DNA of 64,000 bases from Microbacterium sp. MYb72. GTDB lineage: Bacteria; Actinomycetota; Actinomycetes; Actinomycetales; Microbacteriaceae. Shown in pieces: positions 7,279 to 15,378 of this stretch. Made by a program: the position numbers and the translations under genes. Location of the stretch: the NCBI RefSeq assembly GCF_002979415.1, contig NZ_PCOT01000007.1, positions 1-64,000 on the forward strand, read 5' to 3'. Below the pieces are notes generated by a model. The model was not told the DNA's origin. It searched no databases and saw only the letters and a program-made list of their open reading frames with translations. Every line of letters begins with the position of its first letter. Position 1 is the first letter of the stretch.

Positions 7279-8738
7279 CGGGGGCGGCGATGGACGCGCA
7301 CGAACTCCGTGGCGGCGTGCTCGCTGACAAGGATCCCGATACGACGATCAGGGACCTGGAGCTCGCGCTGCCAGGACGCGTGCTGCGGGATCTCTCCGAC
7401 GTTCGCCCCTACTCGCATGACCGGTCCCGTCACCGTTGGGCGCCCGCGCTGGCCGTCGTCCTGGCGGAGTCGACGGATGACGTCGCCACCGCCGTGCGGA
7501 TCTGCGGAACGGCGGGCGTAGCGGTGATCGCCAGGGGAGCGGGCACCGGTCTGGAGGGCGGAGCGAACGCCCTCTCCGTGCGCGAGGATATGGGCGATCG
7601 CGACGACACGACGAGATCCGCGAGCGTCGTCGTCGACCTGATGCGGATGAATCGGGTCCTGCATGTCGATCCGGATTCGGCCGACGCGACCGTGGAGGCG
7701 GGGGTGAGGCGGAGCGAACTCAATCCGGCGCTCGCCGTCCACGGTCTGCAGTTCGTGGCGGGACCGGGGGTCGACGCATCCATCGGCGGCATGGCGGCGA
7801 CGCGTGCGAGCGGGACGAATGCGGTGAAGCACGGCACGATGGCCGACAACGTGCGCGGTCTCACCGTCGTCATGTCGGACGGCTCGGTCGTCCGTACCGG
7901 CAGCCGGGCGCGGAAGTCCGCTGCCGGCTACGATCTGACCCATCTCTTCGTCGGATCGGAGGGGACGCTCGGCATCATCACCGAGCTGACTCTGCGCCTC
8001 ACGCCCGTGCCGGCGGCGCATGAGCTCGCCGTGTACTCCTTCCCGTCGGTGAGAGCCGCCGCCCTCGTCGTGCAGCGGGCGCTGCATGCGGGGATCGACC
8101 TCGGACGCGCTGAACTGCTCGACACGGTGCAGATCGAGGCGCTGAACTCGTACTCGCACACGGACTTCCGGGCCGCGCCGACGCTCTTCGTCGAGCTGAG
8201 CGGCGATCCGCACATCATCGCGCATCACGCGGAGCGGCTCGAGGTCATCATGGCCGCGCAGGGCATGCTCGAGCGTCGACGGATCGAGGGCGACGATCCC
8301 GAGCGGTTCTGGAAGGTCCGGCATGATGCTCTTCCGGCCGCGCAGGCGCTGAGACCGGATTCATACACCTGGTCGACCGATGTCTGCGTGCCGATCTCTC
8401 ACCTGGCCGACTGCATCACGGAGACGCAGGCGGACATCGATGCGAGCGGTCTCGTGGCGCCGATCGCTGGTCACGTGGGAGATGGGAACTTCCATCTCGC
8501 GTTCGTGCTCAGGAACGGCGATGACGACGAGAGGGAGCGCGCTGCGGCGCTCACCTCGAGGATGATCCGCAGAGCGCTTGCGGTCGGCGGCACCTGCACG
8601 GGCGAGCACGGAATCGGCGTGGGCAAGATGCAGGACCTGATCGAGGAGCATCCTTCGGGTATCGGCGTGATGAGGGCCATCAAGGATGCTCTGGATCCGA
8701 GGAGGATCCTCAATCCGGGCAAGATGCTGGATGGCTGA
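7275..8738 (+). CDS. FAD-linked 2-hydroxyacid dehydrogenase (GlcD / D-lactate dehydrogenase type)
   Basis: This 487-residue flavoprotein has an N-terminal FAD-binding-4 domain (about residues 45-235, with RGAGTGLEGGANAL and GPGVDASIGGMAATRASG) and a C-terminal FAD-oxidase domain with GHVGDGNFH and GTCTGEHGIGVGKM. These are the hallmarks of GlcD and D-lactate dehydrogenases that pass electrons from a 2-hydroxyacid to the respiratory chain. The GTG at 7275 overlaps the aminotransferase stop as GTGA; an ATG five codons later (7290) is an alternative start. With the aminotransferase it could interconvert an amino acid, a 2-oxoacid and a 2-hydroxyacid. No Fe-S subunit (GlcF-like) is next to it. 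Confidence 0.87.
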   Translation: MTGAAMDAHELRGGVLADKDPDTTIRDLELALPGRVLRDLSDVRPYSHDRSRHRWAPALAVVLAESTDDVATAVRICGTAGVAVIARGAGTGLEGGANALSVREDMGDRDDTTRSASVVVDLMRMNRVLHVDPDSADATVEAGVRRSELNPALAVHGLQFVAGPGVDASIGGMAATRASGTNAVKHGTMADNVRGLTVVMSDGSVVRTGSRARKSAAGYDLTHLFVGSEGTLGIITELTLRLTPVPAAHELAVYSFPSVRAAALVVQRALHAGIDLGRAELLDTVQIEALNSYSHTDFRAAPTLFVELSGDPHIIAHHAERLEVIMAAQGMLERRRIEGDDPERFWKVRHDALPAAQALRPDSYTWSTDVCVPISHLADCITETQADIDASGLVAPIAGHVGDGNFHLAFVLRNGDDDERERAAALTSRMIRRALAVGGTCTGEHGIGVGKMQDLIEEHPSGIGVMRAIKDALDPRRILNPGKMLDG

Positions 8739-8750
8739 AAGCCGTCAGCC
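8733..8750. terminator. small hairpin between two convergent genes
   Basis: GGCTGA (8733-8738) and TCAGCC (8745-8750) form a 6-bp stem with a 6-nt loop. It spans exactly the gap between the stops of two convergent genes and includes both stop codons. There is no T tract, so any terminator function is weakly supported. Confidence 0.35.
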
Positions 8751-9314
8751 CGCCCAGTCGATGAGGATCAGACTCTGCTTCGTGTCGGCGAGCTTCACCC
8801 AGCCATCGCCGAAGAGATAGGTCATGCCGTATCCCTCTTCGTCGGTGCCCAGGGAGAACTCGGGGTCTTCCGTGAAGTAGCGGCCCTCGGGTCCGTCTTC
8901 GCGCGTCCACCCCTGCGCGAGCAGGGAGGACTGCGCCGTGTTGGCATCGTCGGAGGAGATCGGCGACCATCCGTACAGCTGGCCGTGATCGGTGCCGGTC
9001 GAGAAGTCGGCCCAGAAGCAGAGGATGCCGTCGGGGAGCGCCACGTCGCCGATGATGAAGTCCTTGCGCTCGGACGTCCATCCCGCGTCCGTGAGGCCTG
9101 CGACCGTTCCCTCTGTCACGATCGTCTCGCACGTGGGATCGGCAACGGGCGTCTCCGGAGCATGGGTCGCCGCGGGCTCGGCCGTCGACTCCGCAGCAGG
9201 CTTCGTGCCCTTCGGGGTGGGGGTGGCGTCCGAATCCGGGCCGCCGGAGCACGCGGTCAGCGTCGCCGCGAGAAGGAGCGCTACGGCGGCGGCGATGGGG
9301 ATGCGTGGGGTCAT
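8745..9314 (-). CDS. putative lipoprotein of unknown function
   Basis: The 189-residue protein starts with a basic/hydrophobic signal and the lipobox LTAC, with Cys22 as the predicted lipid-attachment residue. A Ser/Thr/Pro/Ala-rich linker (about 23-60) precedes a compact domain with three cysteines besides Cys22 counted loosely and several Trp residues. Export and anchoring to the outer face of the membrane are well supported; the function of the globular part is not recognised. It lies 19 nt after the histidinol-phosphatase gene on the same strand and is probably co-transcribed with it. Confidence 0.8.
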   Translation of the reverse strand: MTPRIPIAAAVALLLAATLTACSGGPDSDATPTPKGTKPAAESTAEPAATHAPETPVADPTCETIVTEGTVAGLTDAGWTSERKDFIIGDVALPDGILCFWADFSTGTDHGQLYGWSPISSDDANTAQSSLLAQGWTREDGPEGRYFTEDPEFSLGTDEEGYGMTYLFGDGWVKLADTKQSLILIDWAG

Positions 9315-9333
9315 CTCGTGGCCTCGTCGAGTG

Positions 9334-10131
9334 TCAGTCGTGCAGGAGTTCCAGGAAGGCGTCGTGAAGGATGCCGTTGGTTGCCAGTGTCGAGCGAGCC
9401 GAGATCGTCTCGGCTCCGTCGAAGGCCGTCATGCGTCCACCGGCTTCGCGCACGATCGGCACGGCGGCGGCGATGTCGTACTCCTTGACGTCGAACTCCG
9501 CGACCATGTCCAGGCGCCCCTCCGCGAGCAGCATGTACGCGAAGACGTCGCCGTAGGCGCGGTCGCGCCACACGCGATCGGCCAGGGTCAGCAGCGTGTC
9601 GAGGTGGCCCGCTTGTGACCACTGCGCGATGCTCTGGAAGCTGACGCTCGCATCGTCGAGGGAGGCCACGGCGGACGTGCGGAGGCGGCGCGGGCCGGCA
9701 TCCGTCGCCGTCCAGGCTCCGGCTCCCGTCGAGGCCCACCAGCGACGCCCGAGCGCCGGCATGCTGACCACGCCGACCTGCGGCACGCCGTCGACGGCCA
9801 GCGCGATCATGGTGCCCCAGAGGGGCACTCCGCGGAGGAAGTTCGCGGTGCCGTCGATCGGGTCGACGATCCACTGGCGGTGCGTGTCGCCCTGGGCGCC
9901 GAACTCCTCGCCGAAGATGCCGTCCTCCGGGCGCTCGGTCTCGAGGATCGCGCGGATCGCGCGCTCCGTCGCGAGGTCGGCGTCGGTGACGTGCGAGTTG
10001 TCCGCCTTGGTGGAGATCTCGAGGTCGGCGCTGTCGAAGCGTGGCAGCGCCTGCGCATCGGCGGCGTCGGCGAGCCGGAGGGCGAGTTCGAGGTCGGCGG
10101 AGAGGCTGTCGGCGCTGGGGGAGGCGGTCAC
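9334..10131 (-). CDS. hisN: histidinol-phosphatase, inositol-monophosphatase family
   Basis: This 265-residue enzyme has the metal-binding IMPase motifs: GEEFG (first acidic site), WIVDPIDGTANFLRGVPLWG (the DPIDGT motif) and YDIAAAVPIVREAGG with the second Asp. The FxRGVPxWGT form is typical of actinobacterial HisN, which makes histidinol from histidinol phosphate. Other IMPase activities (inositol-1-phosphatase, NADP phosphatase) cannot be excluded. I use GTG at 10131: a TATCCT box (10138-10143) ends 6 nt before it, fitting a leaderless mRNA. A longer frame back to 10224 starts with low-complexity residues and would overlap the tRNA promoter region. No other his genes are nearby. Confidence 0.8.
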   Translation of the reverse strand: MTASPSADSLSADLELALRLADAADAQALPRFDSADLEISTKADNSHVTDADLATERAIRAILETERPEDGIFGEEFGAQGDTHRQWIVDPIDGTANFLRGVPLWGTMIALAVDGVPQVGVVSMPALGRRWWASTGAGAWTATDAGPRRLRTSAVASLDDASVSFQSIAQWSQAGHLDTLLTLADRVWRDRAYGDVFAYMLLAEGRLDMVAEFDVKEYDIAAAVPIVREAGGRMTAFDGAETISARSTLATNGILHDAFLELLHD

Positions 10132-10279
10132 CAGTCCAGGATAGTCGGCGGAGCGAGCGGCCTCCGGCGCGCTGGACGCAGTGCGACACGCGCGGCGGGA
10201 GTGAAGGGACGCGCTCGATTTCACATGGAGCTCATCCGCTGGTAATGTAATTCCTCGGCCGGGGGATTCACCGGGCCAC

Positions 10280-10352
10280 GCACCTCTAGCTCAATCGGCA
10301 GAGCAACTGACTCTTAATCAGTGGGTTCAGGGTTCAAGTCCCTGGGGGTGCA
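10280..10352 (+). tRNA. tRNA-Lys (anticodon CTT)
   Basis: A 73-nt cloverleaf can be drawn: acceptor GCACCTC pairs with GGGGTGC (one G-T pair), D-loop AGCTCAATCGGCAGAGC, anticodon stem ACTGA/TCAGT with loop CTCTTAA (anticodon CTT), and T-arm CAGGG-TTCAAGT-CCCTG. The discriminator base is A and CCA is not encoded. A TAATGT box at 10243-10248 may be its -10. Confidence 0.96.
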
Positions 10353-10357
10353 CGGAT

Positions 10358-10395
10358 AAGCCTCGGAGACTCTCGCCAGTCTCCGAGGCTTTTCT
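10358..10395 (+). terminator. terminator after tRNA-Lys
   Basis: AGCCTCGGAGAC (10359-10370) and GTCTCCGAGGCT (10379-10390) form a 12-bp perfect stem with an 8-nt loop, followed by TTT. It lies 6 nt after the tRNA. Confidence 0.9.
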
Positions 10396-10521
10396 GCATT
10401 GCGCGACGATCATCGTGCCCTCCACGGAAGATCTGACGCTACGCCGAAGCGCAGGCATAGACGTCCCCGCCGACGGATGGACTGGAGCATCGGTCGGCGG
10501 GGTTGGTTAGGCGTCGTGTGG

Positions 10522-11397
10522 CTAGGGCTGTACGAAGACCTCATCAGCAATGATGCCGGGTCGGACGCGCAGCGTGTACGTCTCACCGTCCGGGATAGCG
10601 AACGCGGCCGAGCCTGTGAGGGTGCCTCCGGCGTAGAGCTCATCCAGCCCCATGTCATCGGTGAGAGAGACGAGGGAGTCGTATGAGTTGACTACATTCC
10701 CGGAGGAGGTCACTGCGGCGAGTGCGACTTCGGCGGAGTAGCCAGACTCGGCGCCCTTGTACGTGACCGTGTAGTTGATGATCTCGTAGTGAGTGCCGGC
10801 GGCAGCGGGTGAGTTGAACTGGTTGGCTTCTGAAACCACCGCGTTGCCGTCGCGATTCACGGAGTTGATGACGACGGTCCAGTCGTTCGTGCTGATCTCG
10901 GATCCGACGGGATAGGGGCTTTCTCGGGTGCCCTGTTCGGCGGTTGGAGGAACGCTGGACTGCTCGCCTTCATCGCCGGAAGGCTGATCAGAGGGCGCAG
11001 TGACCGTGGTATCGCTGCCACCGAATGCCTCATCGGCAGCGGTCGCGATGACTCCGATGAAGACCATGACGCCGACGATCGTTCCCACGATGGAGAGGAT
11101 CAGGCCGACGATGCCGAACCACTTCTTGTCGCCCTTAAGGAAGAGGGAGACGATGCTGAGGACGAACGCGATCGGAAGCAGAATCCACCCGACGATCAAT
11201 GCTCCTGGGATGCACGCGAAGATGAACCCGACCACGGCCACGATCATGCTCACGAGAGCCAAGATGTTGAGCTTCTTCTCGCCCAGCGCCGTGACCTGAG
11301 GGGCAGATTCGAGCCATTGCGCGCCGTCCCAATAGCGCTGCTCGTTGTTCGCGTGCGGCGCTGGGTACCATCCGGGGGCAGGGGTCGGATTGGTCAT
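10522..11397 (-). CDS. DUF2510 membrane protein with extracytoplasmic DUF4352-like domain
   Basis: The 291-residue protein opens with a DUF2510 repeat (PGWYPAPHANNEQRYWDGAQW), continues with hydrophobic segments around residues 45-68 and 75-120, then a Ser/Glu/Gln-rich linker. It ends in a beta-rich domain (about 170-291) resembling DUF4352/TelA-type secreted domains. The expected topology is a cytoplasmic DUF2510 module and an external C-terminal domain. The ATG is preceded by GAGAGGAAC, and a TAGCAT box lies further upstream. DUF2510 proteins are common in actinobacteria but have no established role. Confidence 0.8.
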   Translation of the reverse strand: MTNPTPAPGWYPAPHANNEQRYWDGAQWLESAPQVTALGEKKLNILALVSMIVAVVGFIFACIPGALIVGWILLPIAFVLSIVSLFLKGDKKWFGIVGLILSIVGTIVGVMVFIGVIATAADEAFGGSDTTVTAPSDQPSGDEGEQSSVPPTAEQGTRESPYPVGSEISTNDWTVVINSVNRDGNAVVSEANQFNSPAAAGTHYEIINYTVTYKGAESGYSAEVALAAVTSSGNVVNSYDSLVSLTDDMGLDELYAGGTLTGSAAFAIPDGETYTLRVRPGIIADEVFVQP

Positions 11398-11677
11398 GGG
11401 CGTTCCTCTCGGTGCTGTGTCCGGTCGCCTCAGACCGGTGACCGAATGCTATCGGCATATCGGACATTCGATGGAGGAAAGAGCTTCCCGGCGCTCCGCA
11501 GGGGCTGCAGATGGGCCCAGCACGTCACGTGCTGGGTGAGATCTTCCTACGTCCAAGTGCCGCGCAGAGCCGAAGAAGTCCGAACATCGGTGCCCCGGGG
11601 GAAAGACATGGTCAGCTACATTCTCTGCACCCGCAGCCGCGCACTCTACGGCTTGGATTCGCGCGGGAGCGCGCGGC
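11398..11677. other. intergenic region with a perfect palindrome
   Basis: No gene is supported in these 280 nt between two leftward genes. The clear feature is CCCAGCACG (11516-11524) with CGTGCTGGG (11528-11536), a 9-bp perfect stem with a 3-nt loop. It could end the phosphatase operon or be an operator for the DUF2510 gene. There is no T tract. Confidence 0.5.
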
Positions 11678-12472
11678 TCAGGTGAGCAGCACCGAGAGCG
11701 CGTGAATCTCCTCGTCGGTCAGCCCCAACCCCTCCGCCGCATAGGTGCGCATGCCGCCGAAGCGCTCATCGACCTCCGCGAAGGCCGCCGCGAGGTAGCT
11801 CTCGCGCACACCGAGCACGGGAAGGAGCACCTCGCGCTCCACACCGTGTGCCTCCGCCTGCTGCAGCAGCGGTTCCAGGGCGGGCAGGAGGTCGGTGTTG
11901 GTCTGGAGGTAGTCGTCGTACACGTCGTCGATGTCGGCGCCGAGAAGCGAGAGCACTGACGCCGCCGCCCACCCGGTACGGTCCTTGCCGGTGGTGCAGT
12001 GGAACAGGGCAGCACCCTGACGGTCGCCGTCGATCAGGCTCAGGAAGAACGAGCGGTAGGCGCTCAGGGCCGACGGCATCCGGACCAGGTCGCGATAGGT
12101 CTCCTCGAACAGCTCCTCACCGCGGCCGTTCGCGAGAGTCGACGCGAAGGCTCCCGGATCGGCGGCGAGCTCTGCGAGGCCCGCGGCCACGCTGGTCGGG
12201 CTGTCGGCGAGCACGTCCAGGTTGCGGCCCATCGTGCCGGCCGGGAGGTTATCCGGTGATGCGGCGGCCTCGTCCGCTGTGCGCAGGTCGTACACCGTGC
12301 GCACGTCGGCCGTGGCGAACCAGTGCTGGTCGATATCGGTCAGCGAGGAGAGCGTCGCCGACCGATACAGGAGACCGCGCTTCACGATCCCGTTCTCGGT
12401 GGGGATCCCACCGAGATCGCGCAGGTTCGGCGCGCTGGCGAGGGGGATCGTGCGGTCGTGGGTGTCATTCAT
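11678..12472 (-). CDS. tyrosine/serine protein phosphatase (dual-specificity-like)
   Basis: The 264-residue protein has the cysteine-phosphatase loop HCTTGKDRTGWA, matching HCxxGKDRTG of the bacterial PTP/IphP-like family. Near the N-terminus it has NLRDLGGIPTENG and YRSATLSSLT, which are also typical. The catalytic residues would be Cys in HC and Arg in DR. It dephosphorylates phosphotyrosine, phosphoserine or phosphoinositides in characterised relatives; the substrate here is unknown. Its ATG overlaps the stop of the upstream membrane protein gene (12469) by 4 nt, so the two are translationally coupled and may act together. Confidence 0.88.
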   Translation of the reverse strand: MNDTHDRTIPLASAPNLRDLGGIPTENGIVKRGLLYRSATLSSLTDIDQHWFATADVRTVYDLRTADEAAASPDNLPAGTMGRNLDVLADSPTSVAAGLAELAADPGAFASTLANGRGEELFEETYRDLVRMPSALSAYRSFFLSLIDGDRQGAALFHCTTGKDRTGWAAASVLSLLGADIDDVYDDYLQTNTDLLPALEPLLQQAEAHGVEREVLLPVLGVRESYLAAAFAEVDERFGGMRTYAAEGLGLTDEEIHALSVLLT

Positions 12473-13869
12473 GCTCTTATCTCCTTCGAGAGGTCTTCGC
12501 TGGTGGACGGTGCTGATCGCGTCGGGACGGGTGCCGGACGCGAGAGGAGCTCGAGGACCGCGAGTGCGCCGACGCCGATGATCGCGGTGCCCACGATCAT
12601 CCCAGGCGTGAGCGGTCGCATGAGCAGGATGAACGCGGCGCAGGCGGCGCCGATGAGTATCCGAAGCGGCCTCTTGCCGCGCTCCACGCGCTCTCCGACG
12701 ACTCCTGTGGTGTAGCCGTGCGCTTCCGCGCTGCTCCTGATCGCGGAGATCGCGCGGCGCGCGTGCTGTCGGAGACCGAGAGCCCAGCGCGACGGACCGG
12801 CGAGGAGCGCGATCACCAGCACGGCGGCGGAGAGGGTGCCCAGCGCGAGAGTCATGCTCGCGACGAACCCGAGGACCTCGCTGTAGACGGCCAGCGCCGC
12901 GTCGTGCGGGACGGCGGAGGCGACGGCCAGCGCGAACACGTTCCGCCCGGCGTCGACGCCGACCCCCAACAGCAGCATCATCACCAGGACGGCTCCGGAG
13001 GCCCAGGCCGCCGCGCGCGCCCGGCTGCGAGCCGATAGCACGCCAGCGACGAGGGTGATCAGCATGAGCCAGGGCACCCAGACGCCGATCGCGACGACGA
13101 GGTGGTACACGGCGAGGTAGAGGCCTACGGAATCGCCCTCGGCGATCACGATCGACCGGGAGATCGTCGGAATACGGTCGGCGAGCGGGAAGCCATCGGC
13201 GATGAGTTCGTCCTTCACCGCCCGGATGATCGGCTCGAGCTGCAGTTCGACCTGACCGGCGCCGATCGTGATCGCCGCGTCCTCCCTGCCCGTGGCCGTG
13301 TTCACCAGCTGGCGATGGGTGAACTCGAGCGCGTCGGCCCAGATCGCCGCGAAGGCATCCGACGTGATGAAGCCCGTCACCGTCGTCTCCATCAGGGATC
13401 GGATGCCGGACACGGCAGGAGCCTGCAGAAGCGCCAGCGCTTCCTGGGCCCTCGGCCCGACGTCGAGATCCTGGAGACCGGCGAAGAGGTCGTCCGCGAT
13501 GCGATCGATGTCGATCTGGGATTCGATCGCAGCGATGACCTGGTCGGCGACGAAGCCCTGCACTGCCGGATCCTTCGCCAGCGGTGCGAACGTGTCGACG
13601 AAGTAGGCGGTGTCGGTGAGCTGTCTGTGCGCCCAGGTCGAGACCACGGCGACGGGGGACAACAGCACGCCGACTGCGATCAGCGTGGCCGCCAGGAGCG
13701 TCCGGCCCCAGCGACGCGGTGGTCTGGTGTGCGGAACAGCCTCGGCAGTCTTCTCCGAATCGGTGGTGCTCCGCTCGCGCTCCTGATCGAGCGCGCGGGT
13801 GAGTTCGGCGTTGGCCGCGGTGAGTCGCGCGAGCTCCTCTGCGAGCTCTTCGGCTGTCTTCTGGACCAT
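12469..13869 (-). CDS. multi-spanning membrane protein of unknown function
   Basis: The 466-residue protein begins with a predicted coiled coil (EELAEELARLTAANAELTRA, residues 6-25), then a transmembrane helix near 53-76 and a roughly 170-residue extracytoplasmic domain with repeated AVQGFVADQV-like helices. Four or five further hydrophobic segments span about 250-460. It resembles a group of uncharacterised actinobacterial integral membrane proteins with a large external loop. Its stop overlaps the phosphatase start (ATGA). No catalytic motif is visible. Confidence 0.75.
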   Translation of the reverse strand: MVQKTAEELAEELARLTAANAELTRALDQERERSTTDSEKTAEAVPHTRPPRRWGRTLLAATLIAVGVLLSPVAVVSTWAHRQLTDTAYFVDTFAPLAKDPAVQGFVADQVIAAIESQIDIDRIADDLFAGLQDLDVGPRAQEALALLQAPAVSGIRSLMETTVTGFITSDAFAAIWADALEFTHRQLVNTATGREDAAITIGAGQVELQLEPIIRAVKDELIADGFPLADRIPTISRSIVIAEGDSVGLYLAVYHLVVAIGVWVPWLMLITLVAGVLSARSRARAAAWASGAVLVMMLLLGVGVDAGRNVFALAVASAVPHDAALAVYSEVLGFVASMTLALGTLSAAVLVIALLAGPSRWALGLRQHARRAISAIRSSAEAHGYTTGVVGERVERGKRPLRILIGAACAAFILLMRPLTPGMIVGTAIIGVGALAVLELLSRPAPVPTRSAPSTSEDLSKEIRA

Positions 13870-13944
13870 TCTTCGAGTCCTTACGGGGGATGGGGGAGAA
13901 GAGGAGGGAAGACGGGTGGGGGCGCGACCGCCCCCACCCGTCTT

Positions 13945-14946
13945 CTAGAGAACCTCCGGACGGGGCGCGACCCAGGAGCCGTCGAGGACGGACGGTCGCG
14001 GACGATACAGGCGCAGCACGTAGTTCCAGCCGGGCATGATCGGCAGGGCGTTCGCGACGCCGTCCAGTCGCACGCCGAAGCGCACGGTCACGCCGCCGTC
14101 GGCATCCGGAATCGCCGTGAGGCTGTTGATGCTGTTGACTCCGAGGGCGTTCTCCTCGAAGAAGCCCGCCGCGTTGTAGAGGGACACCGACCAGAACGCG
14201 TCGACGGGGACATCGGCGAGGCGGAGCCGGTACTCGTCGACGGGGAGGTTCTCGTCGACGCTGATGTAGGTGGCCTCGTACTCGGGGAGCCCGCCCCAGC
14301 CGGATGCCGTGCCGAGCAGGTGCATGATCGGATCCACCTCTTCCACCGTGCCGAAGGAGTGGTCGTACTTGCTGACGCCGCGCGCGAGGTCGAGGATCGC
14401 GGCGCGCGTCGCGGTGTGCGATTCCTGATCGTAGACCGGCATCGGGAACGGTCCGGTGCCGCCTCCGACGATGCGGAGGGCGTCCTGCAGACGGTTCACC
14501 GTGGCGAGATCCTCGTCGTCCGCAGGGTCCACGAGGATGCGCACGATGATGCCCGCGTAGTCCGTGCCGACGAGTTCGCGGGTCAGCACGTGCTCACCGG
14601 GGTCGCGGAGGATGGCCTGGCCGTAGTGGTCCTGATTGATCACGAACACGGAGATGTACCGACCACGGGTGTTCGGGATCGTGATCGTCACGCCATCGCG
14701 GACGTCTACGATCGAACTGCTGTACAGGGTGTCGCGATTCTGGCGGATGATCGGCTGATCGTCGAGCGGCTTCAGCTGGTAGGTGTGGTTCCACACGCCG
14801 AGGCCCGAGCCTGCATCCAGCCGCGAGAACATGAGATCGGTCTCCGCCCTGGCGAAGTTCAGGACGTTGACCTCGATGGGGGACGTCTTGCCCGCGGCGG
14901 CCGAGGGGCCCGCCGTGCCGGGGCCGACACCGGAGGCCGCGCTCAT
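13945..14946 (-). CDS. DUF1254/DUF1214 domain protein
   Basis: The 333-residue protein matches the DUF1254 plus DUF1214 layout: NFARAETDLMFSRL and QPIIRQNRDTLYSSSIVDV in the first half, and FWSVSLYNAAGFFEEN, GVRLDG and NYVLRLYRPRP in the second. The family is widespread and mostly uncharacterised; some members are annotated as exported or cell-wall proteins. No signal peptide is evident here. The ATG at 14946 overlaps the upstream SHOCT gene stop (ATGA), which decides the start against a longer in-frame extension inside that gene. Confidence 0.82.
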   Translation of the reverse strand: MSAASGVGPGTAGPSAAAGKTSPIEVNVLNFARAETDLMFSRLDAGSGLGVWNHTYQLKPLDDQPIIRQNRDTLYSSSIVDVRDGVTITIPNTRGRYISVFVINQDHYGQAILRDPGEHVLTRELVGTDYAGIIVRILVDPADDEDLATVNRLQDALRIVGGGTGPFPMPVYDQESHTATRAAILDLARGVSKYDHSFGTVEEVDPIMHLLGTASGWGGLPEYEATYISVDENLPVDEYRLRLADVPVDAFWSVSLYNAAGFFEENALGVNSINSLTAIPDADGGVTVRFGVRLDGVANALPIMPGWNYVLRLYRPRPSVLDGSWVAPRPEVL

Positions 14947-15317
14947 GCCAGCGCCTTCGACTTCAGCAGAGCGAACTCGTCCTGGGTGATCGTGCCGGCC
15001 TGCAGGAGCGCTGAGGCGGCGGCGATCTCGTCGCTGGGGCTCTTTCCGGCGAGCTCTCGGAGTGAGGCCGGTGCCGAGTCCTCGGCGTCCGCTGCCGCCC
15101 GCTGTCCGCGCTCGGCCATGCCCCCTCCCCGGGCGATGAGGTAGACCAGGGCGGTGAGGAAGGGCAGGAAGATCAGGAAGACGATCCACACCGCCTTCCA
15201 CCAGCCGTTGAGCGCGCGGTCCCGGAACAGGTCGGTGATGATCGCGAACAGGGCGAACAGGTAGCTGATGAAGACGACGGCCCAGAGCATCCAGCTGAGG
15301 ATTTCCCAGAAGTACAT
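14943..15317 (-). CDS. PLD nuclease N-terminal / SHOCT domain membrane protein
   Basis: This 124-residue protein has two hydrophobic segments (about 5-30 and 40-62) with the WWKAVWIVFLIFLPFLTALVYL pattern typical of the PLDc_N membrane domain. A short linker leads to a C-terminal SHOCT motif (ELAGKSPSDEIAAASALLQAGTITQDEF shortened here to LLQAGTITQDEFALLKSKAL). SHOCT segments are short oligomerisation or tethering modules. It has no PLD catalytic HKD motif, so no nuclease activity is expected. It is coupled to the DUF1254/1214 gene by ATGA. Confidence 0.82.
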   Translation of the reverse strand: MYFWEILSWMLWAVVFISYLFALFAIITDLFRDRALNGWWKAVWIVFLIFLPFLTALVYLIARGGGMAERGQRAAADAEDSAPASLRELAGKSPSDEIAAASALLQAGTITQDEFALLKSKALA

Positions 15318-15378
15318 GTGTGATTCCCTTTTTCGTTGAGGAGCGGGCGCGCAGGTCGCGGCCCGACGGATGGATGAG

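Noticed and set aside
10280..10395. A second tRNA next to tRNA-Lys
   Set aside because: The sequence after the tRNA folds into the terminator stem only, with no second cloverleaf.
13102..15144. 680-codon open frame on the plus strand
   Set aside because: It runs antisense to the membrane protein and DUF1254/1214 genes, has arginine/aspartate-rich low-complexity sequence and no domain.
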